Shown: positions 14,987-23,180 of the stretch, in pieces
Position numbering within the stretch: the stretch's first letter is position 1
Layout: the number at the start of each line of letters is the position of its first letter
NCBI GenBank assembly: GCA_947628805.1
Contig: CANRBG010000005.1
Location: forward strand, 1 to 64,000
Direction of reading: 5' to 3'
DNA: 64,000 nt
Origin: an uncultured Oscillospiraceae bacterium
GTDB taxonomy: Bacteria > Bacillota > Clostridia > Oscillospirales > Oscillospiraceae
The notes under the pieces: model-generated
What the model was told of the DNA's origin: nothing
Seen by the model: only the letters and a program-made list of their open reading frames with translations
Databases searched by the model: none
Program-made: the position numbers and the translations under genes

Positions 14987-17371
14987 TTAATAGCCGTTGT
15001 ACAAGACCGACACGTCCTCCTGCCGGATCGTGGCCGCGCCGGCTTTCACGCCGCGCCCATAGGGGAAAGCGATATAGTCCGTCTCCGGGTCCAGACCGGC
15101 CTTGATCTCGGTCATGTACCCGCCCCGGCGCTTGCCGGTGGTCACGCACCGCTTTTCCAGCAGCCCGTCCGGCCCGGCCACATATACGTAGCTCCTGCCT
15201 GCCTCGGTCCGCAGGAAGGCGTTGTCCATATAAAAGGCGTTTTCATCGCCCTGCTGCGGGTCCGTGCCGCCGGCGGAGAAGTACACATTGACATAGTACC
15301 CATCCCGTAGGTCCGCGTCCTCGTTGACCGCAACGGTGAAGGGATAGGTGGAGACGTTGCCGTTGGTGCCGCTGGAATAGTAGTCCGGGTACCGCTCGTC
15401 GGAGGGGTAGGGGGATATCTCCTTTATGACGCCCTCCAGGGTCTGGCCGGCCATGTAATTCTCCACCGTGACGGTGTCGCCCACACGCATATGCTGCATG
15501 TCGAATTCACTCATGAGGGGGGTGATGAAATAGCCGCCGCCTCCGGATATCTTCACTACGGGCTCGTCGTTCTGCAGGGCCTCGTCCGGGTCCAGCACGC
15601 TCCGTACCGTGCCTGTGGTGGTAGCCAGCACCTGGCCGTTGGACAGCTCATATTCCACCTGCTTCAGGTCCTGCTGGGCCATCTTCAACTGAATAGTCTT
15701 GGCGTTGATGTCCCGCTGGGTCTCCGCCCGCATCCGGGCGATCTCCGCGGCGGAATAGTACTCGCTGGTGTCAAAATAGGCGTAGCCGCCGTCATCATAG
15801 TCGAAGTCTACCGGCTCGTCCATCTGGGGCATGTACTGGGGGTCCAGCACCCGATAGGCCCAGTAACGCTGCCATTCCAGCTCCTGCAAGGTGAATTCCA
15901 GCTCGAATACCCGCCGGATGTCCCCCTGCATGGAATCGTTGTCCCGCACCTCGAAGACCATATAGTAGGTGACCCCCACGGGAAGAGGCGTGGGCGTGGG
16001 CGTCGGATCGGGGGCCGGATCGCCGGAGGGGGGCTCGTCGGCCTCTTCACCGATGGGCCCGGGGTCCTGAGCCACTGGCTGGGGGTTGGCCGCCCGGATG
16101 GGCTCCGGCGTATCGGTGGGCGCGGCCGTGTCGGAAGGCGCCGGCTCTGTTGTGTCGGTGGGCGCGGACGTATCGGTGGGCGCCGGCTCCGTTGTGTCGG
16201 TGCTCTCTGGTTCCGGCGGATCTGTCGACTCCGACTCCGGCGGGGCCGTGGGGAACGGGTCCGCTACGCCCGCGTCCGTCAGGAGAGTCCGCAGCTGATC
16301 CATCTGCTCAGGGCTCAGCGTGGACTTGACGGTCTGGACGTCGTCCTCGGTCAGGCCCGCGTAAAAGGCGGCCAGTTCCTCCGGCGTCCCGGCCAGGTCC
16401 CGGAACTGCTGCAGGATCGCCTCCGGATCCAGCCCCGCGAACAGCGGGGAGATAGGGCCCGGCTCCCGCAGGACCGTGGCCCGGATCGGGGACAGCAGCC
16501 GGGACAGAGCGCGGCTCTGGCCCGGCTCTACCGGCGCGGGACCCTCCGCCGGCGAAGCGGCGGTCAGGGCAAGTCCGGCGTCCGGATCATCCTCGTCGGT
16601 ACTGCCCGGGTCCAGGGGGGCATCCGGGTCCAAAGGCACGTCCGGGTCCAGAGGCACATCCGGCCCGGTAGTCACCTCGGGCACTTCGTAGCCGTTGGCC
16701 ATGTCCAGCAGATAGTCCACCGTACCGTCTATCAAAGAGGCGTCCTCGTCCCACAAGAACACATAGGGGTCCTCCGCCGTGCCGTGGCCGCCTTGGAAAA
16801 AGGGGACCTGGGTGGGCTCGGGCACGGCGGTGGGGGCGGGAGTGCTCTCCGGCGCGCTGTAGCCGCCGCCCGGGGAGCCGATCTTATAGGTGTCTATCTT
16901 CCGCAGAGTCTCCTGGGCCTCCTGGATGTCCAGATTCAGCTGGTCGATGGCGATCTGCTTGCGGGTCAGCTCCACCTCGTCCAGGGTGGTGTCGAAAGCC
17001 AGGAGGGGGTCCCCCTCCTTGACGTGCTGGCCCTCCTGGACGAAGACCTCCGTGACGGTCTGGGTGGAGGACAGATACACCGCCTGCACCCGGTCCGCCC
17101 GGACCTGGCCGCCGGTGTTCACCCGGTCGAACCAGCCGTCGGAGGAGCCAAGCTGCTGGAGGGGATACACGTTCACGGCCTTGCCGGCCCGGTTTTGCAG
17201 ATAGTGATACCCGCCCCCGCCGGCGGCCCCCAGCAGGATCAGTCCCGCCAAGGTGAAGGCTATGGCCTTGCGGACCTTGGGGTTTTTCGGCTTGGGGGCT
17301 TTCGCGTGCTTTACGGCGGTCGTCTCTTTTTTGGGAGCGGCCGCCGGGGAAGTCATCTCGTGTTTAGCCAT
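14987..17371 (-). CDS. efflux adaptor (HlyD/MacA-type) with a very long low-complexity insertion
   Basis: The start ATG at 17371 overlaps the ATPase stop by eight bases and gives 794 residues, about twice the family norm. A cytoplasmic basic tail and one membrane helix (about 35-55) lead into a lipoyl-like half (VTEVFVQEGQHVKEGDPLLAFD) and the first hairpin helix (about 130-158). The second helix (AETQRDINAKTIQLKMAQQDLKQ) only appears near 550. The roughly 380 residues between are Pro/Thr/Asp/Ser-rich, with runs such as VPLDPDVPLDPD and TEPAPTDTSAPTDT plus two small folded patches. Beta-barrel and membrane-proximal domains follow to the end. It should bridge the permease and the cell wall. 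Confidence 0.85.
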   Translation of the reverse strand: MAKHEMTSPAAAPKKETTAVKHAKAPKPKNPKVRKAIAFTLAGLILLGAAGGGGYHYLQNRAGKAVNVYPLQQLGSSDGWFDRVNTGGQVRADRVQAVYLSSTQTVTEVFVQEGQHVKEGDPLLAFDTTLDEVELTRKQIAIDQLNLDIQEAQETLRKIDTYKIGSPGGGYSAPESTPAPTAVPEPTQVPFFQGGHGTAEDPYVFLWDEDASLIDGTVDYLLDMANGYEVPEVTTGPDVPLDPDVPLDPDAPLDPGSTDEDDPDAGLALTAASPAEGPAPVEPGQSRALSRLLSPIRATVLREPGPISPLFAGLDPEAILQQFRDLAGTPEELAAFYAGLTEDDVQTVKSTLSPEQMDQLRTLLTDAGVADPFPTAPPESESTDPPEPESTDTTEPAPTDTSAPTDTTEPAPSDTAAPTDTPEPIRAANPQPVAQDPGPIGEEADEPPSGDPAPDPTPTPTPLPVGVTYYMVFEVRDNDSMQGDIRRVFELEFTLQELEWQRYWAYRVLDPQYMPQMDEPVDFDYDDGGYAYFDTSEYYSAAEIARMRAETQRDINAKTIQLKMAQQDLKQVEYELSNGQVLATTTGTVRSVLDPDEALQNDEPVVKISGGGGYFITPLMSEFDMQHMRVGDTVTVENYMAGQTLEGVIKEISPYPSDERYPDYYSSGTNGNVSTYPFTVAVNEDADLRDGYYVNVYFSAGGTDPQQGDENAFYMDNAFLRTEAGRSYVYVAGPDGLLEKRCVTTGKRRGGYMTEIKAGLDPETDYIAFPYGRGVKAGAATIRQEDVSVLYNGY

Positions 17372-18053
17372 CCTGGCCGCCCCCTTCCTCCGGCAGCAGC
17401 ACCCCGTCCAGGATGCGCCGCAGCCGCTTGGCCCGGGCCCCCACCTTGGGCTCATGGGTGATGAGCACGATGGTGGCGCCGTTGTCGTTCAGTTCGTCGA
17501 ACAGGTCCATGACCTGCCGTCCGGAAGCCGTATCCAGCGCGCCGGTGGGCTCGTCCGCCAGAAGCAGCTTGGGCCGGTTGATCATGGCCCGGGCGATGGC
17601 CACCCGCTGCTGCTGGCCGCCGGACAGCTGGTTGGGCATGAAGTCGATCCGCTCGCCCAGCCCCACCATCTGCAGGGCCGCCTCCGCCCGGCGCAGACGC
17701 TCGCGCTTTTTCACCCCCGCATACAGCAGAGGCAGCGCCACGTTCTCCCGGGCCGACAGCTTGGGCAGCAGGTAAAAGCTCTGGAACACGAAGCCCAATG
17801 TGGAATTGCGCACGTCCGCCAGCCGGTTTTCCGACGCCTTGGACACATCCTCCCCGTCCAGCCGGTACGTGCCGCTGGTGGGCACGTCCAGGCAGCCGAT
17901 CAGGTTCATCAGCGTGGTCTTGCCGGAACCGGAGGGGCCCATGATGGCAAGGTAATCCCCCTGGTCGATGGTCAGATCCACGTGCTTCAGGATCTTCACC
18001 ACCTCCCGGCCCTGGGGGTAGTCCTTGCATATGTCGTGCATCTCTAGCAGCAT
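17364..18053 (-). CDS. MacB-type ABC transporter ATP-binding protein
   Basis: The 229-residue ATPase has Walker A GPSGSGKTTLMNLIG, Q-loop VFQSFYLLPKLSARENV, signature LSGGQQQRVAIARAM, Walker B LLLADEPTGALD and H-loop VLITHE. The layout matches the MacB/LolD class that works with FtsX-like permeases. It lies between the two adaptor genes in the operon, ten bases after the first and overlapping the second, so all four are likely one transcript. Confidence 0.95.
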   Translation of the reverse strand: MLLEMHDICKDYPQGREVVKILKHVDLTIDQGDYLAIMGPSGSGKTTLMNLIGCLDVPTSGTYRLDGEDVSKASENRLADVRNSTLGFVFQSFYLLPKLSARENVALPLLYAGVKKRERLRRAEAALQMVGLGERIDFMPNQLSGGQQQRVAIARAMINRPKLLLADEPTGALDTASGRQVMDLFDELNDNGATIVLITHEPKVGARAKRLRRILDGVLLPEEGGGQDG

Positions 18054-18062
18054 GGCGCGCCC

Positions 18063-19337
18063 TCAATAGCCTGCCGCTTCCGCTGCGGCGGGACCGTCGG
18101 CCTCTTCCGCCATGGAGGCGGGGTCGTACTTCTCCGTGGCGCGGCCCTCGGTCAGACCCTCCTCCGGGAAAGCGATATAGTCCGTCAGGGCCAGGCCGCC
18201 CGCGATCTCGTAGGCGTCCATTTCCTCGTCGTGGAAGCCCAGTTCCACGGTCCGCTTTTCCAGCTTCCCGTCCCCGTCGTCGGCCCAGACATAGGGCTCA
18301 CCGTCGTCCTGGACGATGTAGTAGCCGGGCAGCATGGGTCCCGCCGGCTTTTCTTCGCCATCATCGCCGGTATCCGGCTCGATGTACACGTGCTGGCCCA
18401 GCATCAGGCCCTCGGTGGAGTCCAGCTCTATGTAGAACGGGTATTTGCTAGAGGTGGTCATCTCGTCGCCGCTGTCGGAGGACATGTAGACCATGCCATT
18501 TTCGTTATTGTTGTTCTGGACCGGGTTTTCCCAGTCCACCCCGGTCAGGGTCCCGGACCAGGTGTCGGTCTTGTTCAGCCGGGAGTGGACGGTCATAGCC
18601 ATGCCCTCCGTCAGGGCGGAGGCGTTCAGCTCGCTGATGTTGCCCTGTACGCGCATGCTGTCCACGTCGGTGACGGTGATGTAATCGACGCCCTTGCCGG
18701 CGCCGGACTGATCCTCATTGCTGCCGGAATAATAATCGTTCCCGCCAGTCCCGCCTGTCTCGTCCACGCTCATGACCCGCCCGGCGATGGGGGAGTCCAC
18801 CACGGTGTTTTGCAGGGCCGTCTCCATGGCGGCGATGTCCCGGTCGTTGACGGCCATGTTGTACTGGGCCTCCCGGATGTCCGCCCGGCGGGAGTCGATC
18901 TGCAGGGTATAGCTGAGCTTATCCTCGTCCTTGGCCTGGTCCCGCTGGCTCTCCAGCTCGGAGATCTCCCCGTTGGCGGAGGAAACGGTGTTTTCATAGT
19001 CCGCCTTTTTCAGATACAGCTCGTCCAGATCCAGCTGCATCTTCTCCACATCGTAGGCAAAGAGCGGGTCCCCGGCCTTGACCATGTCGCCCTCCTGGAC
19101 GTAGGTCTCCAGCACCACCTTGTCGCTGTCCCGCTTCACCTTGGCGGTCTCCCCGGCCACGACCATGCCCGCGTAGCGGTCCGCCAGGCCCGCGCCGCCA
19201 CCGTTGACGACGGCGGCTACCGCGTCCACGCTCACCGGCTCGCCGCCGGCGCTGTCAGCACTGTCACCGCAGCCCGCCAGCGCGCTCAGCGCCAGCGCGC
19301 AGAGCGCCGTCCATATGATCGCTCTCTTTTTTCTCAT
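18063..19337 (-). CDS. HlyD-like efflux adaptor lipoprotein
   Basis: The 424-residue product opens with a signal peptide and lipobox (LSALAGC). It has the paired lipoyl halves (LETYVQEGDMVKAGDPLFAYD and NTVVDSPIAGRVMSVDE) around a helical hairpin of about 70 residues, then a beta-barrel part. The acidic C-terminus ends EADGPAAAEAAGY. It is the first gene of the operon and, unlike the second adaptor, is lipid-anchored. Two adaptors in one operon suggest a mixed or two-layer adaptor ring. Confidence 0.9.
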   Translation of the reverse strand: MRKKRAIIWTALCALALSALAGCGDSADSAGGEPVSVDAVAAVVNGGGAGLADRYAGMVVAGETAKVKRDSDKVVLETYVQEGDMVKAGDPLFAYDVEKMQLDLDELYLKKADYENTVSSANGEISELESQRDQAKDEDKLSYTLQIDSRRADIREAQYNMAVNDRDIAAMETALQNTVVDSPIAGRVMSVDETGGTGGNDYYSGSNEDQSGAGKGVDYITVTDVDSMRVQGNISELNASALTEGMAMTVHSRLNKTDTWSGTLTGVDWENPVQNNNNENGMVYMSSDSGDEMTTSSKYPFYIELDSTEGLMLGQHVYIEPDTGDDGEEKPAGPMLPGYYIVQDDGEPYVWADDGDGKLEKRTVELGFHDEEMDAYEIAGGLALTDYIAFPEEGLTEGRATEKYDPASMAEEADGPAAAEAAGY

Positions 19338-19384
19338 AGGACCCTCCCCAGGCCGGGTCTTTTCGGTCCCGGCTCCTACCGTCT

Positions 19385-19413
19385 ATCATAGTACGAATCA
19401 CCGGGAAAGGCAA
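19385..19413 (-). promoter_or_regulatory. promoter of the efflux operon
   Basis: On the minus strand TTGCCT and TATGAT lie 17 bases apart, upstream of the lipoprotein adaptor gene. Confidence 0.7.
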
Positions 19414-19505
19414 CCGGTCGTTTCTTAAGATTTCATTAAAGGGGCACTGGCAATAATCCCCATCCGGTGCCCGTTCCGGCCCCGCCGGTTTGGGCAGGGG
19501 GCGCA

Positions 19506-19534
19506 TTGACAGGGACGGTCCGGGGGATTATACT
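19506..19534 (+). promoter_or_regulatory. promoter of the DMT transporter gene
   Basis: TTGACA and TATACT with exactly 17 bases between. Confidence 0.8.
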
Positions 19535-19569
19535 TCATTTTCAGACGATCGGAAAAGAGGCTGGCTCGA

Positions 19570-20502
19570 TTGGATATCAGATCCCTGAAAAACCCCGCGC
19601 TGCTGTTGCTGACGGCCTTTATCTGGGGCGTGGCCTTCGTGGCGCAAAAGGACGGCATGGCCTATGTGGGGCCGTTCACCTACAACTGCGTCCGCTCTTT
19701 GGTGGCGGGGGTGTTCCTGCTGGCGGTTCTGCCGCTGATGGACCGGCTCCGGTCCCGGGGCGGGGGCCTTGTCAAGGGGGATAGGAAGACCGTCCTGCTG
19801 GGGGGCGCGGCCTGTGGGCTGTGCTTGTTCGTGGCCAGCAATCTGCAGCAGTACGGCATCGCCCTGCAGGCGGCGGGCACCAACGTGGGCAAGGCCGGGT
19901 TCATCACCGCCTGCTACGTGGTGCTGGTGCCGGTGCTGGGCCTGGCCCTGGGCCGGAAGTCGCCCCCGCTGGTCTGGATCGGGGCGGCGGTGGCCCTGGC
20001 GGGCTTTTTCTGCCTGTGCCTGATGGACGGGCTGCTGTCCGGCCAGGGGCTGGGTCTGGGCCGCAGCGACCTGCTGCTTCTGCTGTGCGCGGTGGCCTTT
20101 TCCGTGCACATTCTGACCATCGACCACTTCTCGCCCCTGGCGGACGGGGTGCGGATCAGCTGTGTGCAGTTTTTCGTGTGCGGGCTGCTGGGCCTGCCCT
20201 GCATGTTCCTGTTCGAGACCCCCGTGTGGGCGGATATCCTGGACTGCGCCGGGCCCATCCTGTATGGGGGCGTGCTGAGCAGCGGCGTGGCCTACACCCT
20301 GCAGATCGTGGCCCAGAAGGGGGTCCATCCGGCGGTGGCGTCGCTGATCCTGAGCCTGGAGAGCGTGTTCTCCGTGCTGGCGGGGTACGTGCTCACGCCG
20401 GCGGCTGGCCTGTCCCGGTGGGAGCTTTTCGGCTGCGGGCTGGTGTTTGCCGCCGTGGTGATGGTCCAGCTGCCCACAAAGGAGCGGGCGAAAAAGAGTT
20501 GA
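19570..20502 (+). CDS. DMT-superfamily (EamA) transporter
   Basis: The 310-residue protein has about ten hydrophobic segments in two EamA repeats. FIWGVAFVAQKDG and the conserved stretch LILSLESVFSVLAGYVL are typical of the end of helix 1 and of helices 9-10. It starts with TTG, supported by GAAAAGAGG upstream. Members export metabolites or amino acids; no substrate can be assigned. It is transcribed alone from a strong promoter, divergent from the efflux operon. Confidence 0.9.
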   Translation: MDIRSLKNPALLLLTAFIWGVAFVAQKDGMAYVGPFTYNCVRSLVAGVFLLAVLPLMDRLRSRGGGLVKGDRKTVLLGGAACGLCLFVASNLQQYGIALQAAGTNVGKAGFITACYVVLVPVLGLALGRKSPPLVWIGAAVALAGFFCLCLMDGLLSGQGLGLGRSDLLLLLCAVAFSVHILTIDHFSPLADGVRISCVQFFVCGLLGLPCMFLFETPVWADILDCAGPILYGGVLSSGVAYTLQIVAQKGVHPAVASLILSLESVFSVLAGYVLTPAAGLSRWELFGCGLVFAAVVMVQLPTKERAKKS

Positions 20503-20514
20503 TAAATAGAAATA

Positions 20515-20550
20515 AAACAGGGCCTGCCGCGCATGCGGCAGGCCCTGTTT
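20515..20550. terminator. bidirectional terminator
   Basis: AAACAGGGCCTGCCGC pairs with GCGGCAGGCCCTGTTT around GCAT. It serves the convergent genes at 19570 and 20564. Confidence 0.85.
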
Positions 20551-20563
20551 AGTTGTGTGTTTT

Positions 20564-23035
20564 TCAGGAGGCGGTCGTGACGGTCACGCAGCCAAGATTA
20601 TCTTTGTATGGCTCAGTGCCCAGATCGGCGCTTTTCACCGAAATCAGCAGCCAAGTGCCGTCGGACTGGTGTTCCAGCAGAGCGATGTCGCCGTCGGAGG
20701 TCGGGTGATTGGCCTTCCAATGCGCGCTGACAGCCGTGTTGTTACTGTCCGTCCACTTCCAATCACTTCCCTCTTTTTCAATGCCCAGGAAGAAGTACTT
20801 GTCCGTGGAGCCGCTCAGCGCGTCTGTGATGGCTTTGAATGCTTCGTCCGTCTCGCCGGTGGCCAGCGTACCCTTTGCCTTAGCCTCTTCAAGGCTCGTC
20901 ACGCCCTCAGTATTGACCGCATAGGTGGGTGTGGGCGCAGGCGTATCCGTGGGCGCGGGTGTCGCGGTAGTCTCGGGAGCGGGCGTGGCCGTGGCCTCAG
21001 GGGCGGCGGTAGGGGGCGGCGTGGGAGCCGAGTCGGTCAGGTATTGGCTGTAGACATAGCCGGTATAGCTGCCATACTTCACCTGGGTCCAGCCGCTGGA
21101 TACGGTGCCGGTCCGGGTCAGGGAGTCGCCCTTGTTGACCGCGCCCAGGATGCCGTAGCCGGTGCCGGGGCCCGTACGGACCCGGACCTGGTCGCCGGTC
21201 AGATAGACCGTGCCGCTGGCGGCGCTCACAGAGAAGTTGTTGCTGCTGCCGGAAGAGGAGCCGCCACTGCTGGAGGAACCTCCTGTGTAACCGCCGCCCG
21301 TATAGCCTGTGCCGGTACCATAACCCGCACCGGTCCCGTAGCCTGTGCCGGTCCCGTAGCCCGCACCGGTACCATAGCCTGTGCCGGTACCAGTGCCCGT
21401 ACCAGTTCCAGCGCCCGTACCGGTACCAGTGCCCGTACCGGTACCAGTGCCCGTGCCGGCGCTGAGGCCCACAGCGGTGCCGCCGGCGCCGCTTATGCCG
21501 TTGGCTGCGTCACCCGTGGCCCGGGGTGTAGGCGTGGGCCGCCGGGAGGGGCTGGGCGAGGGCTTAGGGGAGGGGCTGGCGGAAGGACTGGGGGAGGGAG
21601 AGGGCGAGACGATAGCGGGGCCCTCTGTCAGCACGGGGGGAGTAAAGGGCTGGGACGCCGTGGGGACGGCGTGGGGCCGCAAAAACCAGTAGCCCGCGCC
21701 GCCGATCAGAGCCGCCGCCGCGACGCCACAGAGGATGGGAATGGCAGCGGAGGTCTTTTTCCGCCGCTGGGTGGCCGGGATGGCGGACTGGGCCCGGGGC
21801 GTGGCCTCGAAGTCCTTTTGCACTTTATATTGCTTGCCAGTCCGGGCCGGGCTGATGCCATGGATGGGCTTCTCCCCGCTGTCGGACGTCTGCACGTCGG
21901 CCAGGTTCTGCACCCGGCTGTCGGTGGTCTTGGCGTTGGCGGCCTTTTGGCCGCCCTTGGCCTTGGCTTTTTTGCCTTTTCTGGCCTTGCCGCCGGCGGC
22001 TGCCGCCGCGCCCAGTCCGGCCGCTGCTGCTACCGTCGCCGCTGCCGCGGCGGCGCTCCCCTCCGCGTCCTTGGCGCCGGACGCGTCTTCAGGCGCGATC
22101 CCATCCTCCGGGGCGGCTACTTCAATGGGGGCGGCTTCCTCTTGGAAGGCGGCCTCGGGCGCGTCCGGGACAGGTTCGTCCATGACTTGGCCAGCGGGCT
22201 CTTCCATGAACTGGATGGGCTCCTCCGCCGCCAGGGCGGGCTCGTCCGAGGCCAGCATCTCATCCGCCAGGGCCTGGACCTCCTCGTCCGTCAGGCTGAC
22301 CGGCTCCGGCTCCGGGACGGCCTGGAAAGCGTCTTCCACCGCCTCTGCCGCTTCCTCGGCGGCGGGAACGGGATCGACGGCTCCGCCGGCGTCGTCCGCA
22401 ACGACCGCCGCGCCCGCCACTGCCGCGGCAATGGCCGCCGCAGCCGCAGCCGCCGCGCCGCTCTCCGCGTTGGCGGAGGGCAGGGCCTCGTCTGTCCGGC
22501 TCAGCGCCGTCAGAAACTCACGGGAGGTGATATACCGCCCGTCCGGGTCGTAGGTTAGGGCTTTTTCGATGACCTTTTTCAGCTCGTCGCTGACTCCCTC
22601 CGGGGCTTTCACCATCTCGCCTTTCATCCGGCGGCGCAGGGCGTCGGAACGGTCCCTGTCCGTCAGCGCGCCCACTTTAGGCTGGAACGGCAGATAGCCG
22701 CCGTTGCATCCGGCGTAGAGCATCAGACCGACCGAATATACGTCCGCCGCCGCGGAGCCGGCGCCGTCCCAGAAAAACTCCGGAGCCACGTACTCCACCT
22801 GATCCGCCGGACGCTGGTTTGCGGGCGTGGTGAAAGAGGGACCCAGCTGGGCCTTTCCATCCACGTCCAGATCCACGTTTCCCGGCCAGACGCCGCCGTG
22901 GAAGCTGTCAGGATCGGCTTTCAGCTGACTGCAAAGCTCCCGGGCCAGCTTGACCGCCTGGTCCGGGTTCGTCTCTTTCAGGTACCCCGCCAGCACAGCC
23001 GTGGGGTTGAATTCACTGTCTGCCATATCGGTCAC
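20564..23035 (-). CDS. membrane pseudokinase with SH3 and possible lectin-like exterior
   Basis: This is an 823-residue multidomain protein. Residues 1-180 resemble only the C-lobe of a Hanks kinase: HGGVWPGNV stands where HRDxKPxN is expected, LGPSF where DFG is, YVAPEF is the APE region, then DVYSVGLMLY. The ATP-binding N-lobe and lysine are missing, so it is probably inactive. An Ala/Glu-rich linker reaches a membrane helix at about 429-452. Outside follow a Ser-Pro stretch, Gly-Thr repeats (526-580), a bacterial SH3 domain (603-668), a Pro-Thr linker and an unassigned C-terminus. The C-terminus (WKWTDSN..WKANHPTSDGD) recalls C-type lectin folds. Start GTG 23035 fits GAGAGGAAC; ATG 23026 is an alternative. 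Confidence 0.8.
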   Translation of the reverse strand: MTDMADSEFNPTAVLAGYLKETNPDQAVKLARELCSQLKADPDSFHGGVWPGNVDLDVDGKAQLGPSFTTPANQRPADQVEYVAPEFFWDGAGSAAADVYSVGLMLYAGCNGGYLPFQPKVGALTDRDRSDALRRRMKGEMVKAPEGVSDELKKVIEKALTYDPDGRYITSREFLTALSRTDEALPSANAESGAAAAAAAAIAAAVAGAAVVADDAGGAVDPVPAAEEAAEAVEDAFQAVPEPEPVSLTDEEVQALADEMLASDEPALAAEEPIQFMEEPAGQVMDEPVPDAPEAAFQEEAAPIEVAAPEDGIAPEDASGAKDAEGSAAAAAATVAAAAGLGAAAAAGGKARKGKKAKAKGGQKAANAKTTDSRVQNLADVQTSDSGEKPIHGISPARTGKQYKVQKDFEATPRAQSAIPATQRRKKTSAAIPILCGVAAAALIGGAGYWFLRPHAVPTASQPFTPPVLTEGPAIVSPSPSPSPSASPSPKPSPSPSRRPTPTPRATGDAANGISGAGGTAVGLSAGTGTGTGTGTGTGTGAGTGTGTGTGTGYGTGAGYGTGTGYGTGAGYGTGTGYTGGGYTGGSSSSGGSSSGSSNNFSVSAASGTVYLTGDQVRVRTGPGTGYGILGAVNKGDSLTRTGTVSSGWTQVKYGSYTGYVYSQYLTDSAPTPPPTAAPEATATPAPETTATPAPTDTPAPTPTYAVNTEGVTSLEEAKAKGTLATGETDEAFKAITDALSGSTDKYFFLGIEKEGSDWKWTDSNNTAVSAHWKANHPTSDGDIALLEHQSDGTWLLISVKSADLGTEPYKDNLGCVTVTTAS
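21290..21470. repeat. short tandem repeats encoding Gly-Thr/Gly-Tyr tract
   Basis: Units of 6 to 18 bases built on ACCGGTACC, GTGCCCGT and CGTAGCC recur inside the pseudokinase gene. They encode alternating GTGTGAGTGTGYGTG. Such tracts readily change length by slippage, so the extracellular stalk is probably variable between strains. Confidence 0.85.
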
Positions 23036-23083
23036 CGAGTTCCTCTCTTCTAAAAAGTTACAATTTGGTTACGATATGGAACA

Positions 23084-23112
23084 AACTTAACACAAAAATT
23101 TCAAAATGTCAA
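23084..23112 (-). promoter_or_regulatory. promoter of the pseudokinase gene
   Basis: TTGACA and TAAGTT on the minus strand, 17 bases apart, in an AT-rich gap. Confidence 0.6.
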
Positions 23113-23132
23113 CAGATATTTAAAAATTGGCG

Positions 23133-23160
23133 AAAAAATCCCCCGCCGCCGGCGGGGGAT
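23133..23160 (-). terminator. terminator after the MATE gene
   Basis: ATCCCCCGCCG pairs with the complementary GC block, followed by TTTTTT on the minus strand. Confidence 0.85.
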
Positions 23161-23180
23161 AGATGGTTCTGTAGACTGGC

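Noticed and set aside
15491-17461. 656-codon plus-strand ORF opposite the long adaptor gene
   Set aside because: It is a GC-driven shadow of the adaptor gene: Gly/Arg/His-rich with no domains and no start site. Similar shadows oppose pnp, typA, recA and cysS.
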